From positions 1 through 64,000 of the forward strand of contig CAYHMW010000001.1 of the NCBI GenBank assembly GCA_964357925.1: a stretch of DNA of 64,000 nucleotides, read 5' to 3'. Shown piece by piece: positions 17,683 to 25,432 of this stretch. The position numbers and the translations under genes are program-made. The notes under the pieces were generated by a model, which saw nothing but the letters and a program-made list of their open reading frames with translations, searched no databases and was not told the origin of the DNA. This stretch comes from CAYHMW01 sp964357925. GTDB taxonomy: Bacteria; Patescibacteriota; Microgenomatia; UBA8517. The number at the start of each line of letters is the position of its first letter. Within the stretch, counting starts at the first letter, position 1.

Positions 17683-17841
17683 TAACATTCGGATAGTATC
17701 TAACAGCTGGAGCCAAGGATTTGTGATGCGAGCATTTTGAGCAGTTATCAAGGCCTTAAATACCGAAATTGCGGTATATTCCACAATTCTTCTATCCTTA
17801 ATTTCAATGCTCTCAAAGAACAAAGCTAGGTATTGCTTGCG

Positions 17842-17850
17842 TGCTATAAT
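17842..17850 (+). promoter_or_regulatory. Extended -10 promoter of the four-gene operon
   Basis: TGCTATAAT is an extended -10 element with perfect TATAAT; no good -35 box stands 16-18 bases upstream. The first start codon is at 17869, leaving a leader of about 12 bases and no ribosome-binding site. Confidence 0.55.
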
Positions 17851-17868
17851 CCCAAAATTGAATTGAAT

Positions 17869-18443
17869 ATGGAAAATATGACCTTAGAGAAGCCATTTAT
17901 TGTTGTCGAAGGACTGGATGGAACAGGAAAATCCACGGTAACTGAATTAGTTGCAGAACGAATTGGTGGAATGAGGGTTGCAACTCCAATGGAACCTCAT
18001 GCTTCGATAAGGCCTGAATATAAAGAAGTTACCTTTAGTCCGCGTGATAGTTTTGATTTTTATTTAGATTCTGTGCGGTTTGCCTCTAAACAAGTTGCTA
18101 TCACTTGCCAAGTTATGTCTGTCGTATGTGATAGATATGTAGCTTCAACTTATGCTTACCATACCGGGATGGGACTAGACCAAGAATATGCAATGCAAAA
18201 ATTACAGATGGAAGAATTCTTGTGCCTTCAATTAGTTTCCTTTTAGATGCAAGAAATGAAGTCCTCGCGCAAAGATTGGCAAATCCGGATAGAAAATCAA
18301 AATCTCTAAAAGTTGAATGGCTTGAAAAGATAAGAGGTGCTTACGAACACTTTGATTTTGTCAAAATAGATACCAGCGACATTGACCAACAAGAAGTTGC
18401 AGAACTAATTGTCAGAACCCTGCAAGAAAGAGGTTTAGTCTGA
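17869..18443 (+). pseudogene. Thymidylate kinase-like P-loop kinase, frameshifted
   Basis: Related to dTMP kinases, which phosphorylate dTMP. The N-terminal frame carries VVEGLDGTGKST (P-loop) and VVCDRYVASTYAYH (the DR(Y/W) motif); it ends at 18246. The C-terminal part, including SFLLDARNEVLAQRL, continues in the -1 frame from about 18222 to 18443. Adding one T in the TTC near 18219 gives EEFLVPSISFLLDAR and a continuous protein of about 191 residues, close to the family length. So the break is one missing base in a T-run, from mutation or sequencing. Start taken at the ATG at 17869; a second at 17878 is also possible. The stop overlaps the next gene as TGATG. Its operon suggests a specialised nucleotide kinase rather than the housekeeping enzyme. 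Confidence 0.8.
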
Positions 18444-19678
18444 TGGAATTAGATAGAGCTTACAAACAAGGCCTTGAGGGGACTCGGTATCTAGAACGAT
18501 ACGTAAACAATGTAAAGGAAGGGTCGCATAGTGATTGGTCTGATACTGATGTTCGATATAGTCCCCATGAAGGTATTGAGCAATTTCCAGTTCCAGTATT
18601 TGGTATTAAACCTGATGAAGCAACAGTGCTTTTTGCAAATCCTGACAGCCGTTTGACAAGAGATGTATTGAGTAAAGATGTGGTTAAGTTTTTTGTCCAT
18701 CCAGATATTGCATCAGACTTGGCATATTTAGAAGCTGTTGGGATAACACCAGAATCACAACTAGATGAGATTTATATGGTTACTCCAACTTCCTCGACTC
18801 GAACTCTCTTGACACAAGGAAGAGAGTTCGAATTCATGGTAAAGACTGACCTTGATAAAAGGCACTATCGTTTTATAAGAAGACTAAAAGGTAGTTCTGT
18901 GGACCATAGTATTAGGATTTCACAAGAGCTTGAGAGAATTACCTCTATAGATTCTTTCCCAGAATACGCTTTTCTGCCGGAGTCATTGGGTGTAGTTGTT
19001 GGCGATAAAAATGAAGGTGCGGGTGTACTTTTCAGAGAAGTAATTCCTAGACCAATAGTGCCAGAGAATAGAGTCTTAATTCCTTATTTTTCACTTTATG
19101 CCACTGATTTGAAAAGTCCAGATGATTTACCGATTCTTATTCAACTGGTGCAGAAGAATGCCTCTCAAGGAAAAGAATTAGAGTTTTTTACAAATGAAGT
19201 AATTGGAAAGATAGTTCGAACATGGACTCATTTCGCAACGGAATATGGATTGCTGCTAGAGCTACACGGACAAAATACTCTCCTGGAGGTAGATGAACAA
19301 TTAAGACCACAGCGGATGATTCATCGAGATTTTCAATCAATCTATATAGATAAAGAGGTGAGAGAAACAAAAGGACTTTCTTTACCTGTAGTAAAACACG
19401 TAGTTGGAGAGGAACAAGGGACTACAAAGCCAACTCAATACAGTATTGCCTATGACCACCAAGTTGGAGACTTTTTGTTCGATCGACTGTCAAACACATT
19501 TCGTACTTACTATTCGCAATATAGTTATGATGATGTAGCGAAGAGGGTGCGAGAGATGTTTAGAAGTGGCTTTGGAAACCCAAGACAGGTTTTTCCAAGA
19601 GAAACATACACGTATGGCAAGCAGGAAGGAAACGAAGTCAACTTGATACAAAAACATACAGAAGCAATATATAGATAG
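18443..19678 (+). CDS. IucA/IucC-like NIS synthetase homologue, short form
   Basis: Resembles the NRPS-independent siderophore (NIS) synthetases, which join a carboxylate to an amine or alcohol using ATP. Characteristic segments in order: PTSSTRTLL near residue 115, the KTDLDKRHYRFIRR strand near 135, and YGLLLELHGQNTLL near 268 followed by MIHRDFQSIYID near 291, matching the HGQN...RDF motif of the C-terminal (FhuF-like) half. At 411 residues it is well short of the usual 550-600, with most of the loss in the N-terminal part. Coupled to the kinase-like gene (TGATG) and 3 bases from the next gene. A siderophore role is not established; the fold may have been reused for another amide or ester bond. 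Confidence 0.72.
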   Translation: MELDRAYKQGLEGTRYLERYVNNVKEGSHSDWSDTDVRYSPHEGIEQFPVPVFGIKPDEATVLFANPDSRLTRDVLSKDVVKFFVHPDIASDLAYLEAVGITPESQLDEIYMVTPTSSTRTLLTQGREFEFMVKTDLDKRHYRFIRRLKGSSVDHSIRISQELERITSIDSFPEYAFLPESLGVVVGDKNEGAGVLFREVIPRPIVPENRVLIPYFSLYATDLKSPDDLPILIQLVQKNASQGKELEFFTNEVIGKIVRTWTHFATEYGLLLELHGQNTLLEVDEQLRPQRMIHRDFQSIYIDKEVRETKGLSLPVVKHVVGEEQGTTKPTQYSIAYDHQVGDFLFDRLSNTFRTYYSQYSYDDVAKRVREMFRSGFGNPRQVFPRETYTYGKQEGNEVNLIQKHTEAIYR

Positions 19679-19681
19679 AAT

Positions 19682-20629
19682 ATGGAAAGAGATTTAGGTC
19701 AGTCAAGGATATCGGCTCAAGTCAAAGATTTGGAAGTGGGAAGAATACATCCTTTTGAAGAATTTCGGCTTCCTGAAGTAGCGGGAGAATTAAGGACTGT
19801 TGTTCTTGACTACAATTTTGACACTTTTTCTTTCTTCTTCGAACTATTCGAGAGAGCTGAGAAAGAAGGTTCTTCGTTACCAGATACTTTTATTAATTTC
19901 GATATAGATTCTTTATCTCTTGCTCGAAAATACCACGGAGCAAACTGTACTGGTTTGTCAATGATGCTAAGAGATAGATTACGAGCGTCAGGAATAGCAT
20001 CACACTTAACTCCATCGTATGGGAATTATTTTGTTACAGAAGAAGCAGATACTTATTCAGAAATAAGAACTATTGATTTAGTGGGTGTAGTACAGGAAGA
20101 AAATAGTGGTGTTCCAGTTTTTCTAGCTCCAGGTCTTACTATTGATAAACCAATAATGGTTGCTGAAGGTTATCAAGTGGAATCTTTTGGTAATAGATAT
20201 CTGGTTACGAAAGCAACCAGTCAAGATTTTGAAATTTTAACTATCAAACCCAATAGTGATACTATTAGTAGAATCTTTGTCATGCAAGAAGTATTGAATC
20301 CTGACGAGTCATTACAGAAAAATCTCATACGGACAAGAACTAGGTACCAAATGACAAGGCAATACGAGCAAGGTACTAGAGACTACATAACATTTGATTT
20401 TCCACAAAGGACTTTCAGAATCGGAATTGGCGGGCAAGACTTAACCACAAATGAAGCAGGATTTTTGGAGTATGTTCATAAAAACGGACAGATGCTAGAA
20501 GATAGATTTAGAAATCCTGAGATTAGGCAAGGATTTGAAAGATTTACAGAAAATATAGATAACATATCAGAGCAATTGTTGTTACCTGAAATACAGAATA
20601 TACTGACCAAAATATGGAAATCTTCTTAA
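19682..20629 (+). CDS. Unknown protein with a transglutaminase-like Cys segment
   Basis: Function unknown. Around residue 90 it has HGANCTGLSMMLRDRLRASGI, which looks like the helix that carries the nucleophilic Cys in transglutaminase or arylamine N-acetyltransferase folds; His and Asp partners cannot be assigned with confidence (SHLTPSYG and TIDLVG follow). The rest is mixed alpha/beta with a helical C-terminus. It lies third in the coupled operon, 3 bases after the IucA/IucC-like gene and overlapping the hydrolase by 16 bases. In that setting an acyl- or amide-transfer role is an attractive guess only. Confidence 0.6.
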   Translation: MERDLGQSRISAQVKDLEVGRIHPFEEFRLPEVAGELRTVVLDYNFDTFSFFFELFERAEKEGSSLPDTFINFDIDSLSLARKYHGANCTGLSMMLRDRLRASGIASHLTPSYGNYFVTEEADTYSEIRTIDLVGVVQEENSGVPVFLAPGLTIDKPIMVAEGYQVESFGNRYLVTKATSQDFEILTIKPNSDTISRIFVMQEVLNPDESLQKNLIRTRTRYQMTRQYEQGTRDYITFDFPQRTFRIGIGGQDLTTNEAGFLEYVHKNGQMLEDRFRNPEIRQGFERFTENIDNISEQLLLPEIQNILTKIWKSS

Positions 20630-21336
20630 AGGGCAACTGCAAATCTTTTACAAAACTTATTGCTTCAAAGTCAAAGAAAAAGACCACTAATGTTTTAATA
20701 AATATCCACGGACTTTATGGGCTTTCAGGAGACAACGGTTCTAAATCAAAAAAGCTTGCAGAAAAAGTTACTAGAAGTGGGATTGCTCACGCCGTTATGT
20801 TTAATTCCTCACGCGACTGGAATATTTTTGAAGATGGAAATTGGGATAAACAAAAAAAGGCATTTGAAGGAAAAACATTTGATCAAGAGCTTCAAGATGT
20901 GATTGATACAGTTGAATTAATCATTGACCAAAGTAAGGATATTTTCGATATTCCAAGTGACAAGTTAAGATTCTTTATAGTTGGTAATTCTTTAGGAGGT
21001 ACGCTATCAACATGCCTTGATGGTTATTTTAAGTACATAGACAAGATCGTATTAGCTGGCTCAGGAACTAGGACAGTATTCCCGTCAGAGTTGACTGAAA
21101 AAGAAATCTTAAATAAGGCAAGCAAATTCAAAGGAGGAGTGCTACTTCTACAAGGGAGTAAAGATGATGTAGTTCCTTTGGAAGCTGGAGATGCATTATT
21201 AGCTGGATACAAGAAGGCAAAAACAAGAAAACAAACTATTGATGGAGCAAACCATCAATTTTCAAAAATTGATGGTAAAAACAAATCAAAGGCTTATCAA
21301 CTTTACATAGAAGCGATAATAAAGTTCCTTTTCTAG
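20614..21336 (+). CDS. Alpha/beta hydrolase
   Basis: Serine hydrolase of about 240 residues. The nucleophile elbow is GNSLGG near residue 124, the acid is likely in GSKDDVVP near residue 182, and the His in GANHQF near residue 210. An INIHGLYG oxyanion-type HG segment is near residue 30. No signal peptide, so cytoplasmic. It overlaps the preceding gene by 16 bases and ends the operon. Could release or trim a product made by the upstream enzymes; substrate unknown. Confidence 0.82.
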   Translation: MEIFLKGNCKSFTKLIASKSKKKTTNVLINIHGLYGLSGDNGSKSKKLAEKVTRSGIAHAVMFNSSRDWNIFEDGNWDKQKKAFEGKTFDQELQDVIDTVELIIDQSKDIFDIPSDKLRFFIVGNSLGGTLSTCLDGYFKYIDKIVLAGSGTRTVFPSELTEKEILNKASKFKGGVLLLQGSKDDVVPLEAGDALLAGYKKAKTRKQTIDGANHQFSKIDGKNKSKAYQLYIEAIIKFLF

Positions 21337-21454
21337 ATATTTAGTAATTGCTGGCTTTCTTTGAGTGTAATTTCGGGATACTCAATAACATTAATTAGAT
21401 TTTCGGTTCGAAAATCGTCCCACCGAGCGAGCTGATACATTTTGATGTGGTTGT

Positions 21455-21856
21455 TTAATTTTGAATCGCCCCTGAAGTCCCTGGTAAAAGTTCAAGTGAA
21501 GTGAGTTTTTTAGGCATAATCCATTGATAGTCAGAATGTTCACTGCTAAGTGTAATCTGGCCTTCCTTTAATTTAACTTTAAAAATTATTCTGAAAGCCA
21601 AGTATTTTGTGCCTTTTGCATCCATGGTAGATTGGCTGACATTTTCAAGCGAAAGATTTTTTACTTCCGCTCCCAGTTCTTCTTTGAGTTCTCGTTTGAG
21701 CGCGTCTTTTGGTTTTTCATTTTCTTCTAGTTTCCCTTCAGGAAGCTGCCAATTACCCTGAAATGTTTTTGTTTCGCCTCTTTTTAGAAGCAAGATTTCG
21801 CCCTTGTCATTTTCAATAATTGCACTTGCGATAATTAGAACTTTATCAATGACCAT
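21455..21856 (-). CDS. Nudix hydrolase
   Basis: Cleaves a nucleoside diphosphate linked to another group. The Nudix box is complete: G(x5)E(x7)REL(x)EELG beginning at GKLEENEKPKDALKREL. Start placed at the ATG at 21856, which opens directly into the first strand (VIDKVLIIASAII); an upstream in-frame ATG at 21892 is separated from it by a TATACT box (complement of 21873-21878), which would lie inside the coding sequence if that start were used. About 133 residues. Convergent with the four-gene operon. Substrate not predictable. Confidence 0.85.
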   Translation of the reverse strand: MVIDKVLIIASAIIENDKGEILLLKRGETKTFQGNWQLPEGKLEENEKPKDALKRELKEELGAEVKNLSLENVSQSTMDAKGTKYLAFRIIFKVKLKEGQITLSSEHSDYQWIMPKKLTSLELLPGTSGAIQN

Positions 21857-21954
21857 AGTATACTTTTGCCCTAGTATATCAAATTGGCACATTGAAAGGA
21901 GTTTGTATGCATCAGCTTCGGCACGAATTGTCAGTACCTGTGTTCCACCAAGTG

Positions 21955-22359
21955 TTATTTTTGCATTGGGGGTTGGTCGGTCATCCAGTCGACAGGAGTC
22001 GTGTCATCAGGTTCGCCGTTGTAGTTGATGAGGATTTCTTCACCATTTTTGATGGGTTTGATGGCGGTGTAGACCATGGTTTTGGCTTTGAAGTTTTGTT
22101 TCCAGTCGGCATTGGGTTCGAAAGAGTGGTTGTAGATACTGCCAAAACCAAGAACAACTGCGCCGTTTTTGGTAGAACGCCATGGGTACATGTACCAACC
22201 GAGAATGGTTTTTTCGAGGTGCTGTCTTTCTTTGGTAGTGACTCTGATTGTGGGAGCGGTTTCGATAATGTCGCCGGTCTGGAAGTTTTTTGTAGCAAAA
22301 ACACCACGACCTTTGTTGCGGGTGTTTTTGATTTCGATGCCTTTGCACTCACATTTCAT
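21955..22359 (-). CDS. SET-domain protein (putative lysine methyltransferase)
   Basis: A 134-residue stand-alone SET domain. Visible motifs in order: GRGVFATKNFQTGDIIE near the start, FGSIYNHSFEPNA in the middle (the NHS...PNA cofactor and active-site motif), and IKNGEEILINY near the end (GEE(I/L)...Y). SET proteins methylate lysines with SAM. They are sporadic in bacteria and some act on DNA-binding or ribosomal proteins. No post-SET zinc cluster is present. It lies alone, oriented like the Nudix gene. Confidence 0.85.
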   Translation of the reverse strand: MKCECKGIEIKNTRNKGRGVFATKNFQTGDIIETAPTIRVTTKERQHLEKTILGWYMYPWRSTKNGAVVLGFGSIYNHSFEPNADWKQNFKAKTMVYTAIKPIKNGEEILINYNGEPDDTTPVDWMTDQPPMQK

Positions 22360-22446
22360 GAAGTTTAATGTAGCACAATTAAGTTATTGTTGTTAGTTGA
22401 CTTCCTAGGTTTGAATCCAAGCCGGGGAACAAAGAGGATCAGGGAG

Positions 22447-23076
22447 TTAACTTTCAAACCTTAATGTAGAGAGGATTTGATTTGTTGTTTCTTTATATTT
22501 CCCTTGGTCTTCGACATCACCCACATATAACTGAGAAATTCTGTAGATTTTATCTTTGAAAGAAACTATGGTTTCAGTGTAGTCAATGTAGCACCCTTCT
22601 ACAGAATATTGATAACCGGTTAGTCCACTGATAGATACCGTTCTCAACTGGGAAACTTGCCCCTTTTCTCTTTCTAAACAATTATTTTGAGCGTTTTCTC
22701 TTTCATTTTTTGAGAGTTGCTCAAGTGCAAGTTTTGATTCGTTCATTATTTCACCAATTCTAAAGGAGTAGCCATCAAAAAGTTCTGTTTGTGTTCTGCC
22801 GGAATCAATCTGTTTTTGACCCACAAACGAAATGACTGATTCACTTTCTCTCGCTTCCGCTTTTGCTTCACTGGGGTGCTTAAAGGTGTGGTTAAAATTG
22901 GAAAAAGTTTTCCAGTTTTTTGTAAGGTCAAATGTTGGCGACGGTGTGGGTTGAATCTGGTTATTTTCTTGTTTATTATTCTGTGGTTGAAGGTATATCC
23001 AAAGAGTAATGCCAGCGATTACTAAAGAAATAAAAAGAATAATTACACTCTTTCTATTGGGCTAATATTTTCTCAT
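22447..23076 (-). pseudogene. Membrane-anchored protein with premature TAG at codon 5
   Basis: The frame from the ATG at 23076 reads MRKY, then TAG (23064-23062), then PNRKSVIILFISLVIAGITLWIY, a clear membrane anchor, followed by a proline/threonine linker and a C-terminal domain of about 150 residues ending at 22447. No ATG, GTG or TTG lies between the TAG and the anchor; the first usable downstream start is GTG at 22824, which would lose the anchor. The C-terminal part (ESVISFVGQKQID, YKETTNQILSTLRF) looks like the short domain found in small exported lipoprotein-like proteins. Either recently broken, or the true start is a rare codon, or the TAG is a sequence error. Confidence 0.6.
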
Positions 23077-23138
23077 ACGAATATAATATCATGTAAAACT
23101 TCTACCAATTTTATCTCTAGAGGTAGTAAACTTAAATT

Positions 23139-23546
23139 ATGATTCAAAAAGTAATGAATAGTATGAATCGGAGAGTAATACTTTCAACGTTATGGATATT
23201 TGTAATGTTTAATATACTCGCTGCAGATATTCTCTCCTTTATGTATCCTGGGTTTCTTAAGGAGATAATGACGGGGTATGCAGGACAGGTTCAAATTACT
23301 CCAGCATTTTTGTTGATTGCGGCAATATTGCTGGAAATTCCGATTTTAATGATTTTCCTATCTCGTGTATTGCCGTATAAAGTAAATCGTTTGACCAATA
23401 TTGTTGGGGCAGTAATAATTATTGCGTTTGTGGTAGGCGGTGGATCAACATTTCTCCATTATATTTTCTTTGCAACAATAGAAGTGTTCTCGTTGTTGCT
23501 GATTATTTGGCTTGCATGGAAGTGGCAAAACCAGGAAAGTAAATAA
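23139..23546 (+). CDS. Four-helix membrane protein (DUF6326-like)
   Basis: A 135-residue integral membrane protein with about four hydrophobic helices (LSTLWIFVMFNILAADILSF; ITPAFLLIAAILLEIPILMIF; IVGAVIIIAFVVGGG; FFATIEVFSLLLIIWLAW). The pattern matches small DUF6326-type proteins by eye. Followed after 5 bases by another membrane protein, so the two are probably co-transcribed. Function unknown. Any of three nearby ATGs could be the start. Confidence 0.7.
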   Translation: MIQKVMNSMNRRVILSTLWIFVMFNILAADILSFMYPGFLKEIMTGYAGQVQITPAFLLIAAILLEIPILMIFLSRVLPYKVNRLTNIVGAVIIIAFVVGGGSTFLHYIFFATIEVFSLLLIIWLAWKWQNQESK

Positions 23547-23551
23547 CCACT

Positions 23552-24274
23552 ATGGCATCTATGGAAACCAAAGAAGAATTGGTATTTAGGAAACAATTAT
23601 TTCTGATTGCTGGTTGTTCAGGAATTGTTATCGCAGTAGGGTATGCGTTTCTTCCGATAGCCTTTGCCATATCTGGATTTCCTCTTCCTTCAGAAGCCTC
23701 ACAATGGGTAACTTATTTAGAAGGCAAAACGAATATTTGGTGGTGGATCATTTGGATCTCGATAATTACCAATATTCTATATTTACCCTTTGCTTATGGT
23801 TTATACGAACTTTTAAAAAAGAATTACAAAGCTCTTATTATGATTTCAGGTGTATTATTTGCGCTTTTTGTTTTTTTGGAACTTTCGATAACTTGGACTA
23901 ATTACCCTGCTATCATTGAATTATCTCAAAAATATAACCTTGCTTCATCAGAAACACAGAAGCTAGTGATTTTATCAGCAATAGAATTTGCATCCGCCTC
24001 ATTTCAAACACCCGTTACAGCTTTTTATACTATCGTAATTCCTTCGCTCGCAACAATTCTGGCTAGTTATGTAATGTTTAAAAACAAAGCTTTTGGGAAA
24101 ACTATTCCTTTAATAGGGTTTATTTCCGGAATTTGTAATGTTATTTCTGTTTGGGGAGGATATTTTTATGAACCTCTTGAAAAGCTGGTCATGCCAGGAT
24201 CTTTCTTGGTTTTGTTTTGGTTTGCAGGAATTGGGGTAAAATTTATTAAATTGTCTAAGGATCAGGAGTTCTAA
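23552..24274 (+). CDS. Multi-pass membrane protein (DUF4386-like)
   Basis: A 240-residue membrane protein with about six hydrophobic segments. The general pattern, including paired GxxFxLxxLxxxxFP-like loops and a WGGYF region, resembles DUF4386-type proteins, but this is a weak match. Co-directional with, and 5 bases after, the preceding membrane gene. Confidence 0.65.
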   Translation: MASMETKEELVFRKQLFLIAGCSGIVIAVGYAFLPIAFAISGFPLPSEASQWVTYLEGKTNIWWWIIWISIITNILYLPFAYGLYELLKKNYKALIMISGVLFALFVFLELSITWTNYPAIIELSQKYNLASSETQKLVILSAIEFASASFQTPVTAFYTIVIPSLATILASYVMFKNKAFGKTIPLIGFISGICNVISVWGGYFYEPLEKLVMPGSFLVLFWFAGIGVKFIKLSKDQEF

Positions 24275-24287
24275 ATCCATCCACTTA

Positions 24288-24317
24288 GTGAGCAGAATTA
24301 GCCTTAAGGCTGCTCAC
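24288..24317 (+). terminator. Stem-loop after membrane gene pair
   Basis: GTGAGCAG (24288-24295) pairs with CTGCTCAC (24310-24317) around a 14-base loop that itself contains most of a second palindrome (AGCCTTAAGGCT spans loop and arm). It lies 13 bases past the stop at 24274. A T-rich stretch follows but no clean T-run, so termination is probable rather than certain. Confidence 0.5.
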
Positions 24318-24350
24318 CGGCACCCCTCTTGTTTATTTACACCTTTAGTG

Positions 24351-24419
24351 TGGGTAGGTTGTGGTTGTTATGGTCATATTTGGGTAGATTTGACAAAATA
24401 TGGGTAGATTTGTTAATAT
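24351..24419 (+). promoter_or_regulatory. Promoter with three helically phased TGGGTAG repeats
   Basis: TTGACA at 24390-24395, 18 bases, TAATAT at 24414-24419. TGGGTAG occurs at 24351, 24381 and 24401, that is at spacings of 30 and 20 bases, so all three face the same side of the helix. The last two share a 12-base match (TGGGTAGATTTG); one ends in the -35 box and the other fills the spacer. They look like operator sites, most simply for the HTH protein encoded immediately downstream. Confidence 0.72.
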
Positions 24420-24437
24420 ACTGATTGACGATCCAAG

Positions 24438-25166
24438 ATGGAAAATAAACTTATTCCAATAGGTAAAACAGCTCAAAAGCTTGGAGTTTCTATTAATACA
24501 CTCAGAAGATGGGATGTGGCTGGTAGACTCTCCTCAAGTAGAAGTGGCCCAAAAGGACATCGTTTTTACAAACAAATAGACCTAGATCTTTTTCTTAGAA
24601 ACGAAAGTGCCCTTGCTAAACAATGGGCCACTGCTCAAGTGGGGATGATGCCAATGAGCGAGGTTTATTGTCCAACCAGAGATGTCTTTCAGGCACGCTT
24701 AGAGAAGCTCCAATTTTCACTTGAGGGCATAGTTTCAGAATCTGCTATGTATCTTTTAAGTGCTATTTCAGGAGAAATTGGGAATAATTCTTTCGATCAT
24801 AATCTGGGAAATTGGCCAGATATTACTGGAGTATATTTCTCTTATGATATAAGTAATAGAAATATAGTATTGGCAGATCGTGGGCAAGGAGTACTTGAGA
24901 CTTTAAAGCGTGTAAAGCCAGAATTAACCAGTGCCAGTGATGCTTTGAGGGTTGCATTCACAGAGACCATTTCAGGCAGATCACCGGAGGCAAGAGGCAA
25001 TGGCTTAAAATTTGTTAGAAAGGTTATAGTTGAAAACCCGTTTACTTTAGAATTTCAAACAGGAGACGCAAAAATATTTTTAAAGCAATACGATAACGAT
25101 ATAATGACATTTCCTGCGGACAAATATATTGGGGGGTGTATTGCTGTCATTGGATTTGAAAAATAA
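24438..25166 (+). CDS. MerR-type HTH fused to a histidine-kinase-like ATPase domain
   Basis: The N-terminal 60 residues are a MerR/excisionase-type HTH (IGKTAQKLGVSINTLRRWDVAGRL...GHRFY). The C-terminal 150 residues are a GHKL-type ATPase: AISGEIGNNSFDHN carries the N-box (E...N...D/H), IVLADRGQG the G1 box, and RGNGLKFV the G2 box. There is no dimerisation/phosphoacceptor region, so it resembles anti-sigma or sensor ATPases rather than a full kinase. It is followed after 2 bases by a STAS-like protein, the classical partner of such ATPases. The start at 24438 is about 12 bases past the predicted transcription start with no ribosome-binding site. Confidence 0.82.
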   Translation: MENKLIPIGKTAQKLGVSINTLRRWDVAGRLSSSRSGPKGHRFYKQIDLDLFLRNESALAKQWATAQVGMMPMSEVYCPTRDVFQARLEKLQFSLEGIVSESAMYLLSAISGEIGNNSFDHNLGNWPDITGVYFSYDISNRNIVLADRGQGVLETLKRVKPELTSASDALRVAFTETISGRSPEARGNGLKFVRKVIVENPFTLEFQTGDAKIFLKQYDNDIMTFPADKYIGGCIAVIGFEK

Positions 25167-25168
25167 AT

Positions 25169-25432
25169 ATGGTTATAGAATTAAAAAAATTTGGCACAAC
25201 TTTGGTGTCACGGCCCTCTGGCAAAGAGGCATGGTTGGCGTTCCAGCCTAATCTAAAAGAAATAATGGATGATGAAGATGTTGTAGTTGATTTTGCGGGC
25301 GTATTTGTATTGACTCCTTCTTGGGCCGATGAGTTCCTAACACCCCTTTGTGACCGTTTTGGAGACAAAGTAAGGTTGGTTAACACCGATAATGCTTCTG
25401 TTAAGGCAACACTGGAGATACTTGATAAATGA
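25169..25432 (+). CDS. STAS-like protein (DUF4325)
   Basis: An 87-residue protein matching the DUF4325 STAS-like pattern: a short strand, LVSRPSGKEAW, a DEDVVVDFAGVFVLTPSWADEFLTP segment, and a final strand (KVRLVNTD). STAS proteins act as partners of anti-sigma-type ATPases. It lies 2 bases after the HTH-ATPase gene and overlaps the phosphatase gene by ATGA. The conserved phosphorylated Ser of true anti-anti-sigma factors could be the Ser in TPSWADEF, but that is inference. Confidence 0.8.
   Translation: MVIELKKFGTTLVSRPSGKEAWLAFQPNLKEIMDDEDVVVDFAGVFVLTPSWADEFLTPLCDRFGDKVRLVNTDNASVKATLEILDK

Noticed and set aside
18222..18443. Independent 73-residue gene after the kinase-like gene.
   Set aside because: It is the missing C-terminus of the kinase in the -1 frame.
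21333..21440. A 35-codon minus-strand frame (starting MYQLARWDDF) between the hydrolase and Nudix genes.
   Set aside because: Open but short, overlaps the hydrolase stop, has no ribosome-binding site or recognisable family; could be a remnant, but not supportable as a gene.
22405..22430. A tRNA T-arm-like string (GGTTTGAATCC) in the space after the SET-domain gene.
   Set aside because: No matching acceptor, D-arm or anticodon stem lies upstream, and the T-stem has a mismatch; not a tRNA, at most a chance match or old att remnant.
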